The notes beneath the pieces were generated by a model. The model made no database searches. It was not told where the DNA came from and saw nothing but the letters and a program-made list of their open reading frames with translations. A stretch of DNA of 64,000 nt, from the NCBI RefSeq assembly GCF_000003815.2, contig NC_049990.1, forward strand, positions 20,013,002 through 20,077,001. Reading direction: 5' to 3'. The translations under genes were made by a program, and so were the position numbers. Within the stretch, counting starts at the first letter, position 1; the number at the start of each line of letters is the position of its first letter. The DNA is from Branchiostoma floridae (Eukaryota > Chordata > Leptocardii > Amphioxiformes > Branchiostomatidae). Below, piece after piece: positions 51,701 through 61,731 of this stretch.

Positions 51701-51710
51701 ACTGGTGCAT
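36779..51710 (-). CDS. CEP295: Centrosomal protein CEP295
   Basis: Twenty minus-strand coding exons: 51591-51710, 50557-50652, 49821-49925, 49145-49284, 48670-48748, 48270-48386, 47205-47345, 46856-46939, 46208-46307, 45498-45698, 44170-44385, 43320-43561, 42288-42917, 41651-41836, 41032-41157, 40702-40875, 40028-40149, 38030-39476, 37317-37617 and 36779-36909. They give 1585 residues against about 2600 in human. CEP295 acts in centriole-to-centrosome conversion and sits at the proximal centriole lumen. The N-terminal blocks LRLSPNEEARLIQEE and RRRKLRLQQV, then EAHQEAKEN, and later LLHPREEAKRIRAEA match the vertebrate protein. Residues 1-350 and 548-860 are charged, Gln-rich coiled coil; about 960-1442 is one long Ser/Pro/Gln-rich exon. 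Exon 38030-39476 could read on to a stop two codons later, but the GTTTGA donor gives in-phase splicing to two further exons. Confidence 0.92.
39850..39980 (-). mobile_element. tRNA-like SINE fragment, antisense
   Basis: On the minus strand, GGTTAGAGCAATGGACTCAG is followed by GGTTCAATACTC, which together resemble the A/D-arm and B box of a tRNA-derived SINE. It lies in a CEP295 intron. The boundaries are approximate. Confidence 0.4.
43660..43870. repeat. Dispersed repeat, copy 2
   Basis: It is the counterpart of 27130-27365, sharing GTCAATGACCTG, the GTAGCAAGTGGCAGGACAGA block, CTGGTCACCATAT and GACCATG in order. No target duplication was recognised. Confidence 0.55.
44429..44781. mobile_element. 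hAT-like MITE, empty-site sister of the 19896 element
   Basis: The ends CAGGGCTCTAGCCAGC and GCTGGCTAGAGCCCTG are perfect inverted repeats. The flanks CTCCAACA at 44421-44428 and 44782-44789 are an exact 8-base target duplication. The interior matches 19896-20852 apart from the nested insertion there. Confidence 0.9.
45041..45347. mobile_element. MITE, TACTGTAAATGC family, copy 2
   Basis: It begins TACTGTAAATGCATTAAAGT and ends CAGCATTTACAGT. A block at about 45166-45271, containing GGCGGTATAACCCGTCG, is not in copy 1 and looks like a further insertion. CEP295 intron. Confidence 0.65.
45835..45965. repeat. Degenerate TGTGC/TGCTG simple repeat
   Basis: This is a diverged five-base repeat (GTGCT, GTTGT, ATGCT variants). 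The uninterrupted frames it creates on the plus strand are low-complexity and not coding. Confidence 0.85.
47505..47660 (-). promoter_or_regulatory. Candidate internal promoter and alternative first exon of CEP295
   Basis: In the intron before coding exon 47205-47345, the minus strand has a perfect CRE (TGACGTCA, 47619-47626). About 40 bases on is an ATG in good context (AACATGGCG, 47577-47579), then 25 codons and a GTGCAA donor at 47504. The small exon ends in phase 0 and the next CEP295 exon starts in phase 0. It would give a CEP295 form lacking the first six exons. Transcription is not shown by sequence alone. Confidence 0.45.
51143..51552. mobile_element. hAT-like MITE, GGTACC/GGTCC-rich family, copy 2
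   Basis: It starts TAGGGCTGGG and ends TACCGGTACCCAGCCCTA. An exact 8-base target duplication, GTCACATT, lies at 51135-51142 and 51553-51560. Internal AACCGGACCTGAAAAA and GGACCGG motifs are dense. It inserted about 40 bases from the donor of the first CEP295 coding exon. Confidence 0.9.
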
Positions 51711-51775
51711 GTCAGAGGAGATTTAGTCCTATTCTGAAGAAACGAACAGTTACATGCCATTATTAGGCATTAAGT

Positions 51776-51902
51776 TGTAAATGCAGCAACTTTCGCGGTA
51801 GTTTAATGTTTGCAAACACACACACAGCAAAAAGTCCTTTTTCTCGGTACCACGAAATTGAATCCCCGCGAACGTAAAAGTTAAATGCATTTAACGTTAT
51901 AG
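51776..51902. mobile_element. MITE, TACTGTAAATGC family, copy 3 (short)
   Basis: TTGTAAATGCAGCAACTTTC opens it and ATGCATTTAACGTTATAG closes it, with CGCGG/CCGCG-type inverted blocks inside. It is deleted internally relative to copies 1 and 2, and lies in the 5' region of CEP295. Confidence 0.5.
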
Positions 51903-52518
51903 TACTATCTTATTTTTTGTAGCATTCAAGTTTACAGTTGTACTTGTAGAAAATACTTGTATACTCCTCCAACAACTCTCAAGCACAAGGAACCAAGAGT
52001 TAAATAACAAGAGAGACTATTGACTCTAAAGCGAACCATGTGTTACTCAGCACCAAGAGACCACGTCTAGCGAAATAATAGACGTTAAATGAGGACAACA
52101 ACAACAACAACAACATAGCCAGTGATAACATTACTGTACTAGTAACTATACCATCTGGAGTTTGCCGCTATCCCAGCTTGAGTCAGTAAAAATCTCACCT
52201 TTACAAGTACAAGTTCAACTACAAGGAGGTTGAGTAATCCCTTAAAAAATAAATTGTGTTTGAAATTTGATGACAGTTGACCAAACGAGTTTCTATGGTT
52301 TGAAATTTTGAGATGATGACACCTTCTTTTACCTCCTCTTCCCCGTGGGATTACATGCATTGTTAGTATCTACTGGAACAGAGAAGTTCCGCCTCCCCAA
52401 CCAAGGAATAATTTTGCTCAACTTTTCTCTAACGTTACTAGTGTGGGGAGGGGGGCGACTTTAGCAAATTTTCGATATAACTCGATTGACAGTAAATATG
52501 AGCTTCTATGTGATCTTA

Positions 52519-52930
52519 CCTCGTATGACAGGTACCTTCTTCGTCTTAGACATGTTTGAGATATAAAATAAGTGATATTTGATTCAGAAATTCACGAGAT
52601 CACGTCCATTTTCGTCTCGGACAGTTCTGGCGAAATCGTTGGGTTTGAAAATGGCGTTTCAAAACACCCGCTTTGATTTTACGACAGTTTTTTAGTCGTA
52701 AATGTTATTTCGGTCTAAAACATTAAGGTATATTCACTTATACTATTATTTTAAGAAATATGCATGCATCTTCAATGATATGGCTTATGCTTTCATGGAA
52801 AACTGAGGAAATTTAAGACAAGAAAGCCTTTGATTACTAACTTTGTTGTTGTTTATTTTGAACGGTTTGCGGTAATGTTTCCCACTATTCTTTGCGCAGT
52901 GTAGACAACAAGTTTTCGGAACGTTTTGGT
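52519..52930. promoter_or_regulatory. Divergent promoter CEP295 / SMCO4 with noncoding first exons
   Basis: On the minus strand, an exon ending at 52519 (donor GTAAGATC) splices well to the acceptor near 51731. It has its own ATG, MSKTKKVPVIRG, but that frame meets a stop just after the junction, so it is a short upstream ORF. On the plus strand, an exon ending at 52928 with a GTGAGT donor is a likely SMCO4 first exon. The stretch between, about 52.56-52.88 kb, is the probable shared promoter. Confidence 0.45.
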
Positions 52931-53439
52931 GAGTTCACGAAGTTATTTTTCAGAAATTAGCTCTAAATGTAGAGCAGAAAGGTAGTTTAGTTGCTCTTAA
53001 GCATATATCGTTTCCCAGTGTGTGACATATTTGGCTCAAAAGCTGTTTGAGCGGTTTGTATTTTTTAGAACAAACGTAGTGTGACGGAAGGGGGAGGGGG
53101 TGCACTGCTTTCGCAACACGTAGCATCAGATGTAACATCTGAAACTTTGACATATGGTTTGTAAAGTCTGTCATATCAAGAGATAGATTGCCTAGCAGTG
53201 CTAGCCAATGGGACATTTAAGATGTGGACTACATATACGCATTGTAATTGTTGTGTTAACTGTACCATATTGCATACATGTGCAATTGTGAAAAAAAAGA
53301 ATTAAAGTCGATAAAAATTAGCAAGGAGGTAAGTCTGGTAAGTATAGTTCCACCAACCACCTAGACATGTTCTATACATTCTATACATACATACTGTGAT
53401 TCGTTTTTTTTTAGATCGGGCTGGGGTCTGGTATCCAGG

Positions 53440-53820
53440 CTACAATAACACCAGTTTTCGTACTGCTCGAGGGGTAGTTCCAAAAAAGCCGTTAATAGTA
53501 GGGGGCCCAAACTCACAGAAATCGCCCTCTGCCCCAAGGCCTATCTACCACTCAAAAATCATGACCACAGCATGTCCAGAACACGAGATATCAAAAATTG
53601 AGGTTCTGTTGCAGTACCTTAGCAAGCCGCCAGGGGGTCCATAATCGAACTTTGTTTTCCCGACCCGTATCCACCTACCAAATATCATCAGCCGCTGATG
53701 ATATTTGGTAGGTGGATACGGGTCGGTAGGTGAAAGAAGCCTTCGATAGACGCTGATGATCAGCGTCTATCGAAGGCTTCTTGAGTTATACTGTTCACAG
53801 ACGTACAAGCCTTAAACATA
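53440..53820. repeat. Dispersed repeat copy broken by a double palindrome
   Basis: The outer parts match the dispersed repeat family (AATCATGACCACAGCATGTC, the GCAGTACC block, CCGTATCCACCTACC). In the middle lie two perfect hairpins: 32-base arms at 53661-53692 and 53694-53725, and 24-base arms at 53734-53757 and 53759-53782, each with a one-base loop. SMCO4 intron. Confidence 0.85.
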
Positions 53821-54229
53821 ACCTTTAAGCCATTCTGGCAAAGGTAAATATGGTAGTTTTTTTTTTATGTGCTATTGAGGTATGTCTCTCCCGAAACAAA
53901 GGGCGTCTCCGAACAGAAGCTAGGTACTACATGTACTCATTTTCACCAGAGTGAAGTGATGAAGGTCATATGAAGTGCCCATCGGCTTTCCAAAGGCAGG
54001 ACATGTCAGGAGATCAGAGCCCAGCAACTCCAGGGTCTGGGCTAAACACTATATGCCATTACATTATACACTGCAGTTTTTTCTACAACCAAGTTTATCA
54101 TTATTTGTATTGTGTAGGGGAATGTGAAAATTAACATTGTATATAACAAAATGTATGTTATCATAAGGTATGGCCACAGTTCTGTATATCCAACTTTCAT
54201 CTCACTGTATTCTAATTTTCATTTTTCAG

Positions 54230-54275
54230 ATTATGATGTGCTGACAGGAAGTTTCAAAGACAACAGATATTTATT
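54230..54275 (+). other. Candidate SMCO4 5' UTR exon
   Basis: TTTTTCAG at its left edge and GTAAGA at its right edge delimit 46 bases without a useful start codon. It fits between the first exon near 52928 and the coding exon at 54616. Support is splice signals only. Confidence 0.4.
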
Positions 54276-54640
54276 GTAAGAAAAGAAGGGCTACGTCTAA
54301 CAAATAGTGAGTCAATCATGTAACATGCATTTTCAAATTTATTATGTAAATGAGGATAAATGTGTGTACAATGCAAAATTCAATGTAACTCACGATGCAA
54401 GTGTACTATTATTAGATTTCAGTACAATAATAATAACCGTTACATGTATATCACATGCAGCCATCAGTAAAATCATCACATGCAGCCAAAAACTTCCACT
54501 GAACACACACACATGTCCATGTGTTACCAAGAAGGCTATATATAGTCCTTATCCCCTCTTTGGGATTACCGTGTCGTCATTTGTGTTGATTGTTGTTATT
54601 TTTTTCCCTTTGCAGTATTACTACCAAACTGAAATAGAGA

Positions 54641-55668
54641 ATGAGGCAGCTGAAGGGCAAAGCAAAGAAAGAAACCCGCCGGGACAAGGAGGAGAGGAAA
54701 CAGACATTCCATGAGGCCAGGAATCAGGTAAGATGTCACTGATCATGTCAGGTGTAGATACTGATGACAGCTGGATGTTGGATGCTTCAGCCCTTTACCA
54801 AGCTGGCCCATGGCTAGTCTGACCCGCTCGGTCCAACAACTGGGTCACCTTAGCCCAACACCCTGATCACCTAAACATATCCATAACCCTGTCCGAGTTG
54901 ACCAGGGTGTTTGGCCTAGTTGACCAGAGTGTTGGGCTATCTAAACTGGGCCAAGTTTGTAAAGGGTTGAATTGTCTTGATCCCCAGATACAAAATGTAG
55001 TTACCTCCATTTGCAGGACCGGTACAATGTACTACTAGTATGTCAAGCCTATAGAATCATGCTAACAATGTTAACTACTAGTATGGCCACTTATCTATAT
55101 CTATGTTGTCCGTACAGTAGTACTACATATTGTGGTTCGTTGTACTTTATTACTTTTCGTTTCAAGTTGATAAGTTTTAGGCATGGCCCAACAAAGTATT
55201 TTTGCTCATTCACCAGCTTTTTATTTTGTATTTTCATTTATCAAGTGATCAGTACTATCAGCCTTGTCTACAGGATATATTGTTGTCTGTTTAGGATGTC
55301 CCTGGTAGCATCCTCACAGTTGAGCTGGTTTCAATCATTTGGTAACAGGGAGACCGCTGTTCAAGTCAGGGAAAGGGTATTTGGTTGGAGTTGCATTTTG
55401 ATTTTCCGAAGGGATATACAATGGGGTCAGTGCATGTTACAACAGCTTCTGTTACTGAGTTACTCAGATGGATACATCTTTAGTACAAAGTGAATTTACA
55501 GTGTGATGTTATTGTACTACAGTCTGTATGTCTACATCAATGAAACAACATAATGTCTAATGTACACATTGTATTCCTCAGGTGGTGACCATTGTCTTGC
55601 CAGTGCTTGGGGCGATCGTCCTGCTCATCACTCTTTTTGTCTACGTGAACACCAGGCCAAAGGCATGA
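54641..55668 (+). CDS. SMCO4: Single-pass membrane and coiled-coil protein 4
   Basis: Two coding exons, 54641-54727 (exon from 54616) and 55582-55668, encode 57 residues; human SMCO4 has 59. The basic N-terminus MRQLKGKAKKETRRDKEERK is almost the vertebrate sequence. One hydrophobic segment (VVTIVLPVLGAIVLLITLFV, about 30-49) is followed by the conserved YVNTRP end. It is a tiny tail-anchored-like membrane protein whose role is unknown to me. Coding parts are too short for ordinary gene finding. In human, as I recall, it lies between DEUP1 and CEP295. Confidence 0.93.
55300..55460 (+). mobile_element. tRNA-derived SINE
   Basis: GTAGCATCCTCACAGTTGAG and, about 55 bases on, CCGCTGTTCAAGTCAGGG resemble an A-box region and a B box. 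Its downstream part shares GTAACNGGGAG and TTTTCNGAAGGGATNTAC-like blocks with 22590-22760. It lies in the SMCO4 intron. Confidence 0.45.
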
Positions 55669-56194
55669 GCTAGACACCATTTCTCTCCTTGCCTTGCGTG
55701 ATGACCATCACACAACCACATAGGGGGAATGCTGCTTTACTACAATGTGACAAGACACTATAAGCTTAGTTTTGGTAAGCTAGAGAACATAGAAGAGTTA
55801 AGTCATTTGCAAGAAAACAGATACTAGATCGATTTTGGAATCGGTCAGACATTTCAGGCAGTGTCCACTTAAACTGACAAAAGAAAGATGCTAAATTTTT
55901 AGAACTGTCAGATGTTTTAGGTATCGTCCACTACCTTTTGTAAGTGACAATGAAGAAAGGTTACTATAGTTGATACCATTTCCAAAGTCTATCCACTTGC
56001 TTGGGTAATTGCTATCTTGTATATCTTATCACCTGGATGTTTAATATTCATTCATGAGGCCATTTACATATTAGTCAATAATGCAGAGTTCAAAGGTCAT
56101 ACCACCATGAGATTCTTACAAAGCATTCTGAGATTAGGAACCGGAGGAGTTTTGCTCAGAACAATCTTGCCAGCATAAACCCTATAGTATGAAC

Positions 56195-56634
56195 TAGGGC
56201 TGGGTATCGGTACAGCGTACCGGTACAAAACCGTTTTTTCTTATTGGACCGGTCCAGAAAAACTGGACCTGAAAAAATTAGGTGGACCGGATGTTGGACC
56301 GATTAGAAAATGAACATATCATTTTATCAGGCATATTCACACGTTTTGGCGCTTGCAGTTGGAAGAAAATGATGAGAGTGAAGTAGAGTAGAGTTTAAAT
56401 TATAGTAATTTCTACCAAGGTTTACAGTCAATCGTACAGGTGCAGTTAGCGTTGTAGGATTTTAAGACGCCAGTGTAAGTCTTATACTCCACCAAACGGA
56501 TTTCTTTGTAGTGAAATGGACCATTGGTATGAGTCATACTGAATCAGGTCCAGGTTCAGGTCCGGACCTGGACCTGATCCTTTGGACCTGAACCGGACCT
56601 GGACCTGAATTTTCTGTACCGGTACCCAGCCCTA
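56195..56634. mobile_element. hAT-like MITE, GGTACC/GGTCC-rich family, copy 3
   Basis: It starts TAGGGCTGGGTATCGGTAC and ends TGTACCGGTACCCAGCCCTA. An exact 8-base duplication, GTATGAAC, lies at 56187-56194 and 56635-56642. Its interior is closely similar to 51143-51552, implying recent activity. The second copy of the lectin 3' flank near 62 kb appears to lack it. Confidence 0.9.
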
Positions 56635-57160
56635 GTATGAACTATAACTATGTTAACATTGCTGGTAAAAGATGTTTAATACATACAACTCAAGGGTAAA
56701 TTTACACATTAGTACTGTACGAAATAGAAAAAAAGCTTTATTGCTGCAATGTAACAGATTGTATTTGACTAGATTTACTTATTTGAGAGTGTCATGTACT
56801 ACTAGTATGTACTAGGAAAAAATGCATTGTGCCATAGCCATGAGATTATCTACCATTTTGTGAATCCAAAGCCACACTTGAAGAGAAATATACATGTGTT
56901 GTCAGTTCAAGTACAATAAGGGTATAGCTACGTGGGTACAGTGGCATGGATTTTCAACCATATTACTACAAAAAGCTCATGAGGACAGAATGTACAGCTG
57001 TGATTTACTGTCCCTTAGTGCTGTAAAGTTTTCTACAATATACTTGTCCTATTGGACAAGTACATGTCCAAACCAACTTTTCACCTGCCAGAAATTTAAA
57101 ATACATTTTTCTATATATGTACTTAGTAAGCTTTCATTTCCAGTAATAGAATTCTTTTAA

Positions 57161-57669
57161 TACACTACCAAATATGATTTTTTTGTGTATCTTGTTTTTC
57201 TTCATCACAGAAAATTTATCTTCCAGGAAGAAAATTATTCTGTCCCCAAGAAATCTTAGAAAAACAAGCTTGTCCATGGGGCAAGCAAATTTTTGCTTGA
57301 ATTTTTGAGACATTTTTGAGATTAATATTCTTACACCAAGAATACTTTACTTACATCAAGAGCAAAAATTCTTGTATTTCTTAAGAGTTATAAAAAAACA
57401 AGCATTTCTCGAATTTTTTTTCTTGCATCATGAGAAAGAAACAAGAAGATTTTGTTTAAAGATCCAAAAAATTCTTAGGTGTGAGAAAAATTTTCTTCAC
57501 CAAAGAAGATTAAGAAAATTGTTCTTTGCGTGAGAATTAAGATTTTTTGATAGATTCTTGTTTTGCTTAGAATTTTATTCTACATTTTCTTCTTGCAAGA
57601 ATATTTTTCTTCATATAAGAAGTGTTCATGGGGTAAGAAAAACAAGCAAAAATAATTTTTGGTAGTGTA
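57161..57669. mobile_element. Mariner-like MITE with TA duplication
   Basis: The ends are TACACTACCAAATATGATTT and, inverted, AATAATTTTTGGTAGTGTA. TA flanks both sides. The interior is filled with AAGAA/TTCTT runs and TTTTTCTTGC/GCAAGAATATTTTT-like imperfect palindromes. No transposase frame is present. Confidence 0.7.
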
Positions 57670-58436
57670 TGTGGTCTAAGTTGCTTGATGTGAAAAGCAT
57701 ATAACATCTCAAGTGTTACTTACTTACTCAGGCAAGTGGCGTAGGACATGCACTTGCCCAATTGGCACTTTCCCTTGTCAGGTGGACACTTTCACTCGCT
57801 AGGGAAAATCAGACTAGTGGACTTGTCCAACCCTGGCTCTTTGTTCATTAATGTTTGAACTTGGACTAAGGTTTTAGATTGGGAGGTTTGCATTATGTGT
57901 CCTATTCCAAAGACAATTCTTTCAAGCAGTAGAAAGAGCCGTACTTTAACTTTCTGCATGCTAAGGTAACCATTTGGTATTACATTTTGTATTGGTTATG
58001 GGGTTTTCAACATAGAGAAGGTTAAATGGTCATGAAACTGTTTGTAATACAGCATATTTTCACACTCTTCTGTGTATTGGTCTCAAATTATTGTTAAGGT
58101 TAAAGGAAAAGTTTCAATGCAGAGCTTGTGTGATACACTATCTATGAAGAAACTGACTCAACCTTAGCAATTGCTGCTTTATAAAATAAAAGTGATAGTA
58201 CAACATGTAATGACACACCTCTGATTACTGAGTTACCATTTTGGTGAAGCACATCTTTACTAAAACCACATCATACTGTTACTAGTGCTTTACTTTAAAA
58301 AGAAGCTGATTTTATATAATGATTGATATATTTATGGTGTTTACTGGAATACATGGGTACATAAGAGCATAAACGCAGTTACAAAGACATTGGTCTTCCC
58401 CTTGACTTTGAGTCACATGGAGCCCTTCTTATCTGT

Positions 58437-61400
58437 CTAAGCAATGAACTCACAGATGTAGTAGATAGAGCTTGGGCATGGACCATCATTCCAGCGGTAG
58501 TCCCTAGTAGGCTTGATGTGAGCACAGTTTTCCCTTGTGCCACCGTTTGGTTCGTCAGTCGCCCATATCCCATCACCAACCAGTGAAGTACCATCATCCC
58601 AAACCCACAGCCCCTCTGCCTCTTGATCACTCAGCCCGATCCAGGTGTTTGCTCTAGTTGTAGCTCTCACGTGATTGGTCAGGAAGTCGTGTGTCTCCTG
58701 ATCCTTCACTGTTGCTAGGCGACCACCCTCTCCATGACAAATGGCCCGTGCCTCGCTGTACGGTTTCTGATCAGTGGAGAAACGATAGCAGGTCCTCTGG
58801 AACCGCTGGTAGCCAACCGGACAAGCTGTTGGGGTGTGAGATGAGTGTGGGGTGTGAGATGAGAATTAATTTGTTTCCAAAACTTTACCTTACAATTTGA
58901 AACCATACACATGTCTTTCATAATGACCAACCTGATCACTAGTACTGTGGACACTCCCCCCCCCCAATTTTGTCCATACAATTTAAATTTTTATATAGCC
59001 TATATTTTTTTAATGCAAGAGCCTACAAGTTTGCGATTTTCAACTGGGCTGTCTAATGCCGACAGTTTTTGCGCTGGAACTTTAGCCCGGTGCCCATTAA
59101 TCAGTACCCCCCCCCCCTCAAAAGGGTACAAGCCAGTGCCGCAAACGTGGCTCAGTTGTTAACAGATAACCAACTTTTGCAGTCTTTATTATTTTATCCA
59201 TCCTTGCCTTAGGTTAAACACACAAGAGAAGAGAGTGCATTATGTATCTGCCAAGAAAAGATCATATACCTGTGTCTCTGTTTCTCTCCTCAAGTTGTGC
59301 AACTCTCTCCTTCAGACTGTCTGTGATGTTCTTCTGTTCGGCCAATAGATGTGACAAGCGACTGATCTGCATAATAGCTCCAAACTATCAGGTTCAATTG
59401 TGATGGTGCATAGGGTACGCAATATGCGATACACGGAAAGGTCAGATGCACTGTGACATGCATTGTGGCTAATATGTCAAAGTTGAAGGTCCTATAGATG
59501 AAACAAGTTGGTGGAATTCACATATCATATTGCGTACAATGCATCTCTTCTTCTTCTTCTCTTCACGTGTCTTTACTTAAATTTCTTAACCAGCCGATCA
59601 AGATTGTTTCAGATGTCTGTGATGGAATAATATACCTGGCCTGGTGTTTCAGGTGTGCCGACTGTGCAGGATGAACAACATGCACCTGGTGCACCTGGCT
59701 GTCCGTCTCTTCCAGGTAAACCTGGTTGTCCGTCCCTCCCCGGAACACCAGGTGGGCCCTGGGATCCTTGAAGGCAACCTGAGAGTAAATAGCATTTATG
59801 ATTTGCTACTTTTATCATCATGTTAACACAGTAACAGAATGCAATTAAGATAACAAGAGTTTGGATATATACATATCTCTATGAAATATTCTGATTATGC
59901 AACTGACTTTCACATCTGCATAATCTATGCTTGGTTATGTTCAACTTAAACTTACACAGGTCACAATGATGACAATCCTATCATCGCTGCATGTACTTGG
60001 ATTAAATATGACAGTTTCACGTTTATCATACAAATTAGGGAGTTATTATCATAATTGGTATCTGGTAATCTTCCACCTGCCACAAACTACATATGTTAAA
60101 TGTATTTGAAGCCTACAATTATGGAAAACACTAAATGTAGATTTCCCTCATTAATTATGCAAATTAAGTTCAAATTTGCACTTCTTTATGTACATCTCTG
60201 CCAAAGATACCTAATAGTATGCTGGAAATTCATTGTTCCTATGTTGTGTTATGCTCCTTGGAAGAGTTTGAGAAAAATGGCCCTGCAGTCACAGAGCAAG
60301 CTGCAATGGGGCCCAAACATACATCGCTTCTTCCTTACATCACAAGTTAACCGTCACCTAAAAATCAAGACCATAGCATGTCCAGGTCAAAAGATACAGA
60401 AAAATGAAATTCTACTGCAGTACCAAGATCACACACCAGGGGCCCTAAAATGGACCTTGACCTTTGTCTTCCCAACACCTACCCACATACCAACTATAAT
60501 AACAATCCATTTATAGGTTTTATGCTGACACAAACATCTGGAAACACAGACACACGGAAAACTATACCTTCATTTTTTCATTGAATTAGTTATTTGCTAT
60601 TGGAAACCTCGAGTGAGAACTTACTTCCAAAAGGTAGAGTAACGCTGTTGGGGGATCTCTTGGTCCTCAGGTGGCTCACCTTTCCCTCCCCACTCTGTTT
60701 CCCGCTGTATTTGGCAGTGTTTGTGCCAGGTTCTGGGCCCTCGGGGGGCTAGCAATAAAGAGGAGGAAACGTGGTGTTTATTGTGGTGTGAAAAATGTGT
60801 TGACTAGCAGGCCTTCTGTTATAATATACCAACAAATTAAGGCTCTTGTTTGGCCGATTTGTTTCTAAATTAGACTAACTTAGACTTACGTTTGTGATAC
60901 ATGGAACTGTTAGGACTTAACAGCCATCTTCAAGTTGGCTCAGGTCGTATATATCCACAAATTTAGAGTCAAAGTTACCTTTAAGTTTTCAATTTCACTA
61001 GTTCATTGTCTATAAACACTCTTAATCTGCTCGAAAGGAAGAACTAAGACCTACGTATGAGATAGTGAGTGTGGTTGTCACTTTGGGCTGTTTGAGCTAG
61101 AGAGCATTTTTGCTGTTTCTGTTACAATAAACGTTCAGTTATGGACATAATGTCTTGAGATAATTTTCCCCCTGTATAAACAAATTTGAATATAGAGTTC
61201 ACAACAGTTGCTTTTTTTACTATTGTACTAGTCTAGTTCTTTGTGGGACTTCCATTTGCAAATTACTGGCCATCATATGGCTTACCCATACTAAAGCCAT
61301 ATCTATTGTCCTACAGTGTATGACAAGGTCGTTGAGATTGATTTGTTATCATGCCAATTTTTGAATGAAAAAAAAACTCACAAAATTGCCAAACCAGCAG

Positions 61401-61731
61401 CACACATTTTTGTGCCCATTGTTGTCTTGTCTTTAATAGATAATACAGTAATAGGTGTCCCAGCCTACTACTAAAATTACGTGTATACACTAATTGCGTG
61501 AATTAGACCGGTATCCTTACTGACCTTGTCGTCCATGGGAGGCTGTTCATAGCTGCCCAGAACTGCTTCCATATTCTGCATTTTTGTCCCAATCTCTGAT
61601 CTCAAGTCTTTCACTTCCATAATCAACAAAACCAGCGTCAACATTGTAGCAATGCTCAGAATACAGACTGCTATGCAACCAATGGTCATGAGCCACCCAT
61701 ACTTAAGTGCAGAATGCTTTGTAGGTAACAT
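58437..61731 (-). CDS. Type II membrane collagenous C-type lectin
   Basis: Five exons: 61525-61731, 60625-60748, 59636-59778, 59270-59366 and 58437-58825, giving 319 residues. Order of parts: short cytoplasmic tail, membrane segment about 12-40, juxtamembrane helix, linker with a RTKR site at 97-100, nine to ten Gly-X-Y triplets (about 115-143) ending in a CCSSC cluster, a coiled-coil neck (about 159-190), and a C-type lectin domain (191-319). The lectin domain has WIGLSD, an EPN motif in DEPNGG and WND in YRWNDGPC. In the lectin family these bind calcium and favour mannose/GlcNAc-type sugars. This is the layout of membrane collectins such as CL-P1/COLEC12 or soluble collectins, but orthology is not claimed. 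A likely role is microbe or glycan recognition. Confidence 0.87.
60255..60580. repeat. Dispersed repeat copy in the lectin intron
   Basis: It is a relatively complete copy of the family also at 26.2, 27.8 and 53.5 kb, with CCTAAAAATCAAGACCATAG, TGCAGTACCAAGATCACA and ACACACGGAAAACTATACC blocks. It lies in the intron just downstream of the lectin exon 60625-60748 on the minus strand. Confidence 0.6.

Larger units (their letters stand above)
55669..58436. other. Convergent intergenic region SMCO4 / lectin
   Basis: No coding exon is recognised. It contains two transposons (56195-56634 and 57161-57669). The remainder, about 56740-56900 and 57700-58436, is duplicated beside the second lectin gene (about 62080-62400 and 62850-63469). 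Confidence 0.6.

Noticed and set aside
52519-52552. MSKTKKVPVIRG as the CEP295 N-terminus
   Set aside because: After joining to the acceptor near 51731 the frame reads a stop (TAG) at once. The conserved N-terminus fits the ATG at 51708-51710.
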